A program made the translations under genes and the position numbers. Under the pieces are notes generated by a model. It was not told the origin of the DNA and searched no databases. It saw nothing but the letters and a program-made list of their open reading frames with translations. Shown here piece by piece: positions 27,801 through 35,255 of a stretch of 44,658 nucleotides of DNA. The DNA lies in assembly GCA_019912845.1 (NCBI GenBank), contig JAIOHU010000079.1, positions 1 through 44,658 on the forward strand, written 5' to 3'. Position 1 is the first letter of the stretch. Each line of letters begins with the position of its first letter. Source of the DNA: a bacterium. GTDB taxonomy: Bacteria > Electryoneota > Electryoneia > Electryoneales > Electryoneaceae.

Positions 27801-28463
27801 CCTCAGGGAGAACGGATGGAGGTGTATACCTGGCAGGGAGAAGATCGCTTTGTGATCGAGTATTCCAATACAGTTACATCCTGGAGCTATCAGAACCAGG
27901 ATTATCAAGCCGCAGAATTTACCATTGTCCTGCTTGATCCAGCTTTTTATCCAACTCCGACCGGGGACGGTATCATCGAAATACATTATCGTGAAGCAGA
28001 CAATGAAGACCAGGATAACAACTTCTGCACAGTTGGCATTCAGGATTACCATCACAGACGAGGGCTTCAGTACACTTACGCGAATGAATACCCGGCGACA
28101 GCGGCTGTTCTACAGGCAGAGCGAGCGATCTGTTTCACCACCATAGCACCGGACAATTACAATCCCAGCGAGGAGGGAAAGGAAGCGTTACCTCGTGAAT
28201 TTGCGTTACAGCCGGTCTATCCTAATCCGTTCAATAGTGAGGTGATGTTGAGGCTGGAATTGCCGCTGGAGGATCAGGTACGTCTCAGCGTACACAATAT
28301 CCTCGGTCAGGAAATTGCAATACTGCGTGATGGCGTACTCCACGCTGGACAGCACACCACCCACTGGGATGCGTCCACCGCAGGGCTGTCAACCGGACTT
28401 CTTATTTTCAGGATGGAAGTAGCTGAAAAGGTGTATTTACAGAAGGGTTTGTATGTTAAGTGA
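24819..28463 (+). CDS. Secreted C25 (gingipain-family) protein with a T9SS C-terminal domain
   Basis: 1214 residues, start supported by GGAGGGG before ATG 24819. The signal peptide is followed by a propeptide-like region, a C25 domain (about 200-560) and a carboxypeptidase-regulatory-like Ig module (about 565-640; LNLSGYTNDAGQYTFTLP). Next are CARDB-like sandwiches, a globular domain (about 890-1110; FPFYGYSTDSLTISSNGWIAF) and the tail YPNPFNSEVMLRLELP...YLQKGLYVK. The catalytic Cys is in TSYTCNTGDFG (C451). The position where C25 enzymes have GHG reads FRGWGN, with Trp at 418, so the usual catalytic His is missing. Activity is therefore uncertain. It is probably a cargo of the secretion system to which the PorU-like protein belongs. 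Confidence 0.8.
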   Translation: MRNKFSITHMLFGITLLLVCHPSQSFSHAGSTQSRQIQSVGSGSYSWQRIHPVGESLQESEFPTAERWIRLPWGQKGEVSITDFEGRIVYSGISEEMDSENAAETVSLHNLTSAQKQQLVHLGKAGILRDVTIAPLQFTTSLELETGVILAVDHIEVQLLPGEWIASAGEEPLDRPVPDSFYQLYRSLCLDELDELGVRRSDCPGSILMIAHASYVPRLNNYITWKEELGFTILLPEVHSELEASEVQDTIRFYYETADPPLEHVLLVGDVVRGGNTRIPPSARVQNPNAPLELDVTDWRYTWLEGDDALPEVWIGRMPVGTASEAMNASSRVPLYENPSDQENPSPAWDRAVLIAGNYSDGHPPYTVMSSSRQLGEWMQNDWGIEIDSAFWDVQNPNPPFPGDLIDEGAMWVAFRGWGNATGWVRPEFYSSEIGMLENPLPLPIVTSYTCNTGDFGNENHNKSFGEYWITAGTYNTPRGATAFIGSTDLHTNSKYNNPLLIGFYRGIYDEGITNISAALQRAKLELMAGFPLENQQEMNEFYSQVYHVLGDPALQMWKHRPLNLEVTAADVIQSDANSFSVLVSNEQNQNPLQNAQVSLNGQFLNLSGYTNDAGQYTFTLPNELPNELTLTVFKPDFYPQQRMIRVEEPEFLVTFQGFQLANGMEEYILPGEEVTLSVRVLNKNEIDLTNVMFTLSHPSEELVSIVSPTAIIGDLPPDGEGINRDEPFLVELVEYLPDGVELEFDLLVSCDQFVEKLFKVWIPTKALDLKYHSHETIFGTFEVGETVEYLFTFENRGSGLRENVNAFMYSWDEAVEIRENQTMLIVHEDDQFITAENSFLLQVAGDTYAGRQVRLEVQFFDEDENSLGVTGLVMEIEGAEAGDPTGPDQYGYFIYDDTDTQWDQAPEYEWYDLENLPDATLYELSEDENIVMEMPFEFPFYGYSTDSLTISSNGWIAFYPEHPYTRHMFRNWSMGAGIGPHYMLAAFWDDLKSPQGERMEVYTWQGEDRFVIEYSNTVTSWSYQNQDYQAAEFTIVLLDPAFYPTPTGDGIIEIHYREADNEDQDNNFCTVGIQDYHHRRGLQYTYANEYPATAAVLQAERAICFTTIAPDNYNPSEEGKEALPREFALQPVYPNPFNSEVMLRLELPLEDQVRLSVHNILGQEIAILRDGVLHAGQHTTHWDASTAGLSTGLLIFRMEVAEKVYLQKGLYVK

Positions 28464-28553
28464 ATAGTAGATATTGACAGGTGGCGAATAGCTTGCTGTT
28501 TGATTCATAGACAGGATGGAATTGAGCAAGTCAGTCTGCCAGGATATGATGCA

Positions 28554-28569
28554 AGCTCTAGTGAGAGCT
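28554..28569. repeat. Small hairpin between convergent genes
   Basis: AGCTCT (28554-28559), four bases, then AGAGCT (28564-28569). It lies between the stop of the C25 protein and the stop of the DUF4301 gene. No U-tract follows on either strand, so a terminator role is doubtful. Confidence 0.35.
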
Positions 28570-28580
28570 GAACACCCAAA

Positions 28581-30137
28581 TTATTGATGTGCGGGTGTAA
28601 GGAGGTCATTGACGGTTTTTACAGGGTTGAAAGTCTCCGCCGGAACCTCAACAAAAACACTGTTCCACCCTGCCATCGCGCCGTTCCACAACCCGGGACG
28701 TTCCAATGCTTTTAATTTTCTTCCCTGGTGAGACTTCTCAGCGATAAAGACCAATGAACGATCCCTGAACTCAAGCAGGTTAAACTTTTCACCTTTGTAG
28801 TTTTTAACTCCAGCAACGATGTCTACAGGATTAAAATGGGTAGATGTTTCAAGGATATTCTGTTGGTTCGGATCGGATAAATCCATTTGCGACTTCTCGA
28901 CAATCTGAATTGATTCACGCCCATTTTCATCAACCACCCAATAAGGCCCCCCACCCGGTTGACCGGTATTTTCAACCATTCCACAGACACGCAAAGGTCG
29001 ATTCAAGAGGTTGTGTAAATAGTCGTGCCGCTCCTTTTTCGTTTTTTGATCCCATCCAGAGGGTTCAGGACAAGAAAGATTATCTCGTGCAAAATTCAGA
29101 ATGGTCTGTAATTGCGACTCATCTAGATTGTTATTATCGAGATCGTGCAAAAATGCGTTAATCTGGTTCTGTAATTCAATCAGGTAGCCTGTCAACACTC
29201 TTTTCCAGGTCAACACAATCGCACGTTTTGCATCGGGAACAATGTTGTCGATGTTTTGAATGAGAATGATATCGCTATTTATTTCATTCAGGTTATCCAG
29301 GAGAGCACCATGCCCCCCGGGGCGAAAGAGCAATTTTCTCTCGTCATCACGGAATAGATTCAAGTCCACGTCGACAGCGATTGTGTCCGTAGAGGGTCGT
29401 TGAATGGTATAGGTTATATCCAGCTTTTCGTCGAGAAATTGCTCGGTAAAAAATTGTTCGATACTTTCACGGATATTATCCCTGTGATTCAATGCGACTG
29501 TAAAATGGATATGAGTGGTTTTGTTATCGTCCTTCGTGAGATGATTTGCCTGAATGATATGTTCCTGGAATGGAGTACGTTGACTGCCCTCGTATGTATG
29601 AAAGGGGATCATGCCCTTGGGGAGTGCTGAATAGTCCAGACCATTTGGGTTGAGAAGTACATCAACAATCTCAGTGTAGTTTCCCGAATCCAGAAGCGAA
29701 TCAATCGACAAGCCTTGTTGCCTCAGCTTCTCACGTAGAGTTGGATAGAAGGCGAAATTCGATATGTTATCAATGAATTTCAGGCAATTCGTTGCGTCAG
29801 AATCTCCCTTTTTACTTTCAATTATCAATTTCTGACGAGAAAGTGGATTGATGGAATTCAGTGTGTTAAGTAAAAAACGGAACATTCGGCTTGCTGCACC
29901 TGATGCAGGAATAAATTTGATTAAACTTCCTTGAAGTCTCGCAGATGTAGCCAGTTCGGTATATCTGGCAATTTGATCTGCAGGGATTTGCAGTATTCCA
30001 TCATTCAGGGTGCAGGGACGAGTCAGTTTCAGTTTTGGATTGCCTCTTCTGAATAACGCAAGCTGCCTTGCCACCTCGTCTGGTGTGATATTCTGCTGCT
30101 CTAATTGAGTGATATCTTCAGGAGTAAAAGTAATCAT
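28581..30137 (-). CDS. DUF4301 family protein
   Basis: About 518 residues from ATG 30137, no signal peptide. The order FTPEDITQLEQQNI, QLALFRRGNPKLKL, KFIPASGAASRMFRFL, PKGMIPFHTY, HFTVALNHRDNI, FRPGGHGALLDNLNEI and RVCGMVENTGQPGGGPYWV is that of the DUF4301 family. Its function is not established; some motifs resemble nucleotidyltransferase-type enzymes. The family usually begins a few residues before FTPEDI, which supports 30137. A TTG at 30194 would add 19 residues and has GGAGG nearby, but that GGAGG is part of the hairpin at 30192-30226. No Shine-Dalgarno sequence precedes 30137, so the start stays uncertain. It lies downstream of the giant lamin-tail gene. Confidence 0.82.
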   Translation of the reverse strand: MITFTPEDITQLEQQNITPDEVARQLALFRRGNPKLKLTRPCTLNDGILQIPADQIARYTELATSARLQGSLIKFIPASGAASRMFRFLLNTLNSINPLSRQKLIIESKKGDSDATNCLKFIDNISNFAFYPTLREKLRQQGLSIDSLLDSGNYTEIVDVLLNPNGLDYSALPKGMIPFHTYEGSQRTPFQEHIIQANHLTKDDNKTTHIHFTVALNHRDNIRESIEQFFTEQFLDEKLDITYTIQRPSTDTIAVDVDLNLFRDDERKLLFRPGGHGALLDNLNEINSDIILIQNIDNIVPDAKRAIVLTWKRVLTGYLIELQNQINAFLHDLDNNNLDESQLQTILNFARDNLSCPEPSGWDQKTKKERHDYLHNLLNRPLRVCGMVENTGQPGGGPYWVVDENGRESIQIVEKSQMDLSDPNQQNILETSTHFNPVDIVAGVKNYKGEKFNLLEFRDRSLVFIAEKSHQGRKLKALERPGLWNGAMAGWNSVFVEVPAETFNPVKTVNDLLTPAHQ

Positions 30138-30191
30138 TATAATTTCTGCAGGAATTTTCGCTGACAATATCCATTTTTTGAATTGAAACAA

Positions 30192-30226
30192 CAATCCTCC
30201 ATACTAAATAAAGGTATGGAGGATTG
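30192..30226 (-). terminator. Hairpin terminator after the lamin-tail/OB-repeat gene
   Basis: The 13-bp arms (30192-30204 and 30214-30226, core AATCCTCCATAC / GTATGGAGGATT) enclose nine bases. On the minus strand the stem is followed by GTTGTTTC, a modest U-rich stretch. It should separate the large surface-protein gene from the DUF4301 gene. Confidence 0.65.
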
Positions 30227-30252
30227 AGTATAAAATCTAGCTGAGTTATCTC

Positions 30253-33200
30253 TTACTTGACCAGCATAATCTTGCGCATCTCATTCATCTTCCCGGGAAC
30301 CACAGCCTGGACAAAATAAATGCCACTGGTAAGTTGTGAACCATTAAAGCTGAATGTGTGATAGCCAGTTTGTACCGGACGGCTTGCAAGAACTGCAACC
30401 TCTTCACCTAGAATATTGAAGATCGCAACATGAAGGTTGGATGCTTCAGGAACACCAACCTGAATGGTTGTTGTCGGGTTGAAGGGGTTCGGATAGACTG
30501 AAGAAATCGCATAATCCTTCGGAATCCATGCATCATTGTAGCTGACTGCGACTGAGGCATACGCACCCTTGCCAAACAATACATCATCACCAGCGATATC
30601 GATGGGGAGTTTGTTGCCTTCAGCATCGAGAATACGGAAAGACATTTTGTTGCCAGCTTCAAAGCCATCAATTCCGAGATCGGAATCACCCTGCCATGCA
30701 ATCACGGGTGTAAGGTCACGATCACTATCGACAGCAGCCTTACCTACCAAGGTTGAACCATCATAGAGCTCAATAATGGCTGCACCATTCTCGATCAACT
30801 CCTCGTCCAAATCAAGAATGACGGCGTATGGTAATCCAGTGGCTGTCGGTGCGCCTTCAACTTCTGGTACATCCCATACATCTGAAGTTGAAATACCAGC
30901 AACCATATTCTGACCATACTGGAAGTTCGCTTCCTCGGTCATGAAGACGAAGTAGCCTGTACCGGGAACCATATTGCCGATTGTGTTAATGATCGGTGGT
31001 AACCAGATATGACCCTCATCATTCATCACAATGGCAACTTGCTCTTCAATTGCGGCAAGAGCGATATCAACTGGTACTTCATCCTGAAGCGGATAGCCCA
31101 GCCACTGCCAGAGACCAGCATTAAGATGGATCATGATATCGGGTTCAACTGGTGCACCCTCAAATACAATTTCTTCGGCTGCAGTGCAGAAAAGCTGATA
31201 TCCCTGGGCAACATCAATTTCGCCTATGGTATTGATGTTCGGTGGCAAAAAGATTCCGCCATCGGATTGATATGCGATAGCGAGGCTTTCGATTCCACCG
31301 AATACTGCGGCGGCATCTAGATCCATCGGTGCAATGTTCGTGGAAATGAGTTCAAAATAGTTTGGTGCCAATTGTAAAGTAAGAGTGTTCATATCTCCAC
31401 CGAACATAACATCTTCCTGCAAGGAAGGCTGCAATTGTGGAACACCCTGATAAGCGTCAATGGTGCCGTAGAATGTTGCCATGTCACCAGCCATGTGACC
31501 CATAAAATCAATCCCGGTATCGCCATTGATACGAACTACACACTCACCACTTCCATCATCGACCATCAGGTTAAAGCTACCCTCACCGGGGTCATTCATC
31601 AGAGTACCTGAAACCATCGCCCAGGAACCTTCCATAGCCAGTGCATTGGCGTTAAAGTCACCGGTTGTGTATTCAATAGCTGCAGGCAATGGATTACCCT
31701 GTGAGATTAATTCATAAGTAAAATCAATAATTTCTGTTACATCAAAGTATTGATCGACTGTACCAGTTACTGTAACCAGATCGCCGCGCATCAATTCTGC
31801 ACCTGCTGCCGGGTCTGCGGAATACATCATGACACCGTAACCAGTTTCATCCTGAATGTAGACATCAGTATAACCAACATGGGCACTGTTGCCTGGTTGA
31901 GTAATGATTCCTTCAATCATCACTACCTGCTCAAGGAGATCAGGGTTGGTCTGGACTTCTTCTATAGTAACCATCATTGGACCACCACCTACAACTATGT
32001 CTTCCTGAAGGGAAGGTTGAAGTTGTGGGATATCCTGGAATAGATCAATTGTACCATAGAAGGTTGCTTCATCACCCATCAATAGACCGGTGAGATCAAG
32101 TGCGGCATCGGCATTAATGCGAACAATACAGTCACCAGTGCCATCGTTGACCAAGAGGTTATAACTACCTTCACCCGGATCAGCGACCAGCATACCAGTA
32201 ACCGTCGCCCATGTACCTTCCATGGTTAACGCATTCGCATTAAAATCACCAGTTGTGTAATCTATCGTTACTGGCATCGGGTTGTTCTGTGAAATCAACT
32301 CGTACTCAAAATCAACTATTTCAGTGACACCATTATATTCATCAACAACACCAGTCACAATTACACGATCACCACGCATCAGATCAGCACCTGCATCGGG
32401 TGATTGTGCATACATCATGACGCCATATCCAGATTCATCCTGGATATAAACATCAGTGTAAGCAAGATGAACACTGTTACCCGGTTGAGTAATCACACCT
32501 TCGATGGTGACAGTCATATCAATCAGCTCAGGATTAGTTTGAACCTCTTCGATCGAAACCTGATCAGGAGCAATTACTTCAATGATGTCGCCCTGTTCAC
32601 TCGGTTGAAGTTGTGGGACCGCCTGGTATTCATCAATTGTGCCGTAAATCTCAAGTTCAGAACCGATGGTATACATGCTGAGATCAAGCATCGCATCGCC
32701 ATTGATACGAACTGTCATCTCACCGCTGCCATCATCGACCATAAGATTGTAGCTGCCTTCTCCCGGTTCAGTTGTCAAGAGACCTCTGACCGTTGCATAG
32801 GAACCTTCCATGGCGAGTGCATTCGCATTGAAATCACCTGTTGTGTACTCAATGGGAGCTGGAAGTGGATTGCCTTGAGAAATTAGTTCATAAGTAAAAT
32901 CAGCAACCTGAGTAACATTGAAATATTGACCTACTGTACCAGTGACGCGAACCAGGTCTCCGCGCAACAGACTTTCACCAACTTCTGGTTCACTACTGTA
33001 AAGATTGACACCGTAACCAGACTCATCTTGGATATATACGTCAGTGTATGCAACATGAACGGTGCCACCAGCTTGAGTGATTATCCCCTGAATAACGACT
33101 TCAGTGTCAACCAGATCTGGGTTGGTTTGAACTTCTTCAATGCTGATAAGCTCATTGTCACCTTCAAACATCACATCCTGTTGGAGTGAAGGGGCGATTT

Positions 33201-34791
33201 GAGGAACACCCTGATAAGGATCAATTACACCCCAGAAAGTTACTTCAGCTCCAGCATGAAGTCCCTCAAGATCGAGCTGTGCATCGCCATTAATACGAAC
33301 CAGTGCTTCGCCAGAGCCATCATCGACAAACAGATTGTGACTACCAACCTGCGGCTCATTCTGAAGAATACCAGTTATCGTTGCCCATGAGCCTTCCATA
33401 TCGTAAGCATTGGCAACAAATTCACCCGTTGTATACTCTAAGGGAGCAGGCATTTCATTGCCTTCGGAGATAAGCTCCCAGGTGAAACCTGTAATTTCTG
33501 TAACATCAAAGTATTGCAGTACTGTACCTGTAACACGCACTAAATCGCCACGGTCCATACCCTCTGCAAGCGTAGGATCTACATCATAAAGGTTAATTCC
33601 ATAACCTGTTTCTTCTTGGATGTACACATCAGCATAGCCAACATGAGCTGAGTTTGCGGGTTGGGTTACAATACCCTCGACAATTACTTCGGTGTCGACA
33701 TAGGCTTCAGGGTCAAGCTGGATATCCATAATCGCTACAACTTCGGCTACAGTTGCATCCACCAGTTCAGCATCATCGAAAGCCACAAAAGCCTGATCCA
33801 CAAATCCTTCTTCGTTCTGGACACGGATGGTAACTGTCGCATATTCTGTTCCCATGGGAACCTCACCGACAACCGCGAGTTGCTGCCAGTCAACATTGTC
33901 TACAGAGCCATCACTGGCATAGGCATCAAGTTGATTGTCATCAGCGTCAAAGTATGCGAGAGTTAAGTCGACCATGAGTAGCGCATCATCCATCACCCAT
34001 AGTGAAAATTGCCAAGGTGTTCCTTCTTCAAACTCATATACATTCTGGGAAAGATATTTTACGCCCAGGGTAGATTGAGTTGCACGTGCAGCCCACTCGC
34101 CACCATGGATATAGGCAGGATTATCCTCTCCCCAAACTGTGAAACCATCGCCCATCATAGTCCAATAATCAGGAGGACCATTCAATCCATTCACATCCCA
34201 CATCTCAAAACCACCATTCATGAGGTCTGTATAGGTTGGGGCTTCATTTGCGGAACCTGGTGATCCGAAATCACCTAAACTGCCATCCCACATTTGGGTT
34301 GCTTCTGCCCAGTTTGATCCAACATTGTTGTCCAAAACTGTGCTGATCAGATACATGGAAGCGCCATTTGGGTCCGGGAAAGCAGGTCCACCATCATACC
34401 AGACTTCGTCCCAGATTTCGCCATCAGCATCCTGGATAACAACCTCATCCGCGCTGTTTGCTAAAGAAAACCCAGTGTATACATAGTCAACATTTACACC
34501 ACCATTTGTTTCAAAATCGCCATTGTTACTAAAGACGAGGTAACCCATGGCTGGGGCAAAAAGCGGCTCACCATTTTCGATGACGAAAGAATCGTTATCA
34601 TTGTCACGAATGGTCCAACCATTCATATCGACATCCATATCGGATGAATTGTAGACCTCAAACCATTCACCGCTGTTGTCACCTACTGCACCTGGATTCT
34701 GCATGATCTCATTCACAATTAAATCTGCGGAAGCAGTTGAAAAGACCAACAGCATCATGGGTAGCACAAAACGCCACCATTTTGAATACAT
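30253..34791 (-). CDS. Giant secreted lamin-tail protein with four exact 196-residue OB-like repeats
   Basis: 1512 residues. ATG 34791 is chosen because AGGAGGAT lies just upstream and the signal peptide MYSKWWRFVLPMMLLVFSTASA starts there. A lamin-tail domain (about 22-175; LIVNEIMQNPGAVGDNSGEWFEVY) is followed by a carbohydrate-binding-like sandwich (about 180-340). Four tandem repeats come next (about 351-1134). Each repeat has two OB-like halves, one with YTDVYIQDESGYGV and RGDLVRVTGTV, the other with MVDDGSGEMTVRINGD. Equivalent bases are exactly 588 apart. Such paired beta-barrels resemble DUF5689 and YhcR-type OB modules. A beta-rich region and the tail YPNPFNPTTTIQVGVPE...MRKIMLVK complete the protein. 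It is strongly acidic, with no catalytic site evident; surface binding or adhesion is likely. A hairpin terminator follows. Confidence 0.85.
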   Translation of the reverse strand: MYSKWWRFVLPMMLLVFSTASADLIVNEIMQNPGAVGDNSGEWFEVYNSSDMDVDMNGWTIRDNDNDSFVIENGEPLFAPAMGYLVFSNNGDFETNGGVNVDYVYTGFSLANSADEVVIQDADGEIWDEVWYDGGPAFPDPNGASMYLISTVLDNNVGSNWAEATQMWDGSLGDFGSPGSANEAPTYTDLMNGGFEMWDVNGLNGPPDYWTMMGDGFTVWGEDNPAYIHGGEWAARATQSTLGVKYLSQNVYEFEEGTPWQFSLWVMDDALLMVDLTLAYFDADDNQLDAYASDGSVDNVDWQQLAVVGEVPMGTEYATVTIRVQNEEGFVDQAFVAFDDAELVDATVAEVVAIMDIQLDPEAYVDTEVIVEGIVTQPANSAHVGYADVYIQEETGYGINLYDVDPTLAEGMDRGDLVRVTGTVLQYFDVTEITGFTWELISEGNEMPAPLEYTTGEFVANAYDMEGSWATITGILQNEPQVGSHNLFVDDGSGEALVRINGDAQLDLEGLHAGAEVTFWGVIDPYQGVPQIAPSLQQDVMFEGDNELISIEEVQTNPDLVDTEVVIQGIITQAGGTVHVAYTDVYIQDESGYGVNLYSSEPEVGESLLRGDLVRVTGTVGQYFNVTQVADFTYELISQGNPLPAPIEYTTGDFNANALAMEGSYATVRGLLTTEPGEGSYNLMVDDGSGEMTVRINGDAMLDLSMYTIGSELEIYGTIDEYQAVPQLQPSEQGDIIEVIAPDQVSIEEVQTNPELIDMTVTIEGVITQPGNSVHLAYTDVYIQDESGYGVMMYAQSPDAGADLMRGDRVIVTGVVDEYNGVTEIVDFEYELISQNNPMPVTIDYTTGDFNANALTMEGTWATVTGMLVADPGEGSYNLLVNDGTGDCIVRINADAALDLTGLLMGDEATFYGTIDLFQDIPQLQPSLQEDIVVGGGPMMVTIEEVQTNPDLLEQVVMIEGIITQPGNSAHVGYTDVYIQDETGYGVMMYSADPAAGAELMRGDLVTVTGTVDQYFDVTEIIDFTYELISQGNPLPAAIEYTTGDFNANALAMEGSWAMVSGTLMNDPGEGSFNLMVDDGSGECVVRINGDTGIDFMGHMAGDMATFYGTIDAYQGVPQLQPSLQEDVMFGGDMNTLTLQLAPNYFELISTNIAPMDLDAAAVFGGIESLAIAYQSDGGIFLPPNINTIGEIDVAQGYQLFCTAAEEIVFEGAPVEPDIMIHLNAGLWQWLGYPLQDEVPVDIALAAIEEQVAIVMNDEGHIWLPPIINTIGNMVPGTGYFVFMTEEANFQYGQNMVAGISTSDVWDVPEVEGAPTATGLPYAVILDLDEELIENGAAIIELYDGSTLVGKAAVDSDRDLTPVIAWQGDSDLGIDGFEAGNKMSFRILDAEGNKLPIDIAGDDVLFGKGAYASVAVSYNDAWIPKDYAISSVYPNPFNPTTTIQVGVPEASNLHVAIFNILGEEVAVLASRPVQTGYHTFSFNGSQLTSGIYFVQAVVPGKMNEMRKIMLVK
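31389..33740 (-). repeat. Four tandem 588-bp coding repeats
   Basis: The homologous EEVQTNP codons fall at 33129, 32541 and 31953, and a GTGTC marker at 33692 and 33104. All spacings are exactly 588 bp, so four units of 196 codons occur without any insertion or deletion. Approximate unit limits are 33740-33153, 33152-32565, 32564-31977 and 31976-31389. By eye the base identity between units is moderate to high but not perfect, so the duplication is not brand new. Confidence 0.85.
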
Positions 34792-35255
34792 TTTATCCTC
34801 CTGAAAGTTCAACAACTACGATTTGTTGTTATTTTCCCAATTGTACGTTTGTAGATCAAAACTTCAGATTGCCTATCATTGAATTGAAGCACAAAATCGT
34901 CTGGGAACATTTGAATTTTATGAGCGCAATTTTATCAATATCTGAAGAGAGTGAGTCGTTGAAAACTTTGTGAAAAAATAATCTAATAGAAGTTGGATGA
35001 ATATGCCACCTCTTTGGTTGGGATCGAATGTGGAATTCTCGAGAGATTGGATAAGATACTCACTTTTCTAAATTCCAGCTTCGCTTTCTTAATCACCGTT
35101 CAGCATCAATCACGGGAAGAAAAAGTTTGAATCAATAAGAAGTTTCCAGAGGATACTTGAAGCACAATTATATCTTAAATGCTTTGCCTGTTCTTTATTT
35201 TACTTGCAAATTTATCGGCAGGAATGTAGCTTCCCATTGCATATTGAAGGAGATC
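34792..35255. other. Divergent intergenic region between the lamin-tail gene and murG
   Basis: About 460 bases. A small inverted repeat, AACAAC (34811-34816) and GTTGTT (34825-34830), lies near the lamin-tail start. A plus-strand promoter candidate is listed separately. The murG frame is open from 35157, but the good ribosome-binding site at 35256 makes the first part a leader. Nothing else was recognised. Confidence 0.5.
34959..34987 (+). promoter_or_regulatory. Candidate promoter for murG-mraY
   Basis: TTGAAA (34959-34964), a 17-base spacer, then TCTAAT (34982-34987). The spacing is ideal and both boxes are good matches. The leader to ATG 35256 would be about 260 bases. Motif evidence only. 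Confidence 0.4.

Noticed and set aside
30138..30194. TTG start at 30194 for the DUF4301 gene with a GGAGG nearby
   Set aside because: The GGAGG is part of the upstream terminator hairpin, and family members start near the FTPEDI segment.
32404..32886. Open frame on the plus strand opposite the OB-repeat gene
   Set aside because: Similar antisense frames recur in each repeat unit, as expected from a repetitive sense gene.
31389..33740. Regular repeats that might suggest a CRISPR array or satellite DNA
   Set aside because: The period is 588 bp, always in frame, and encodes a repeated protein domain.
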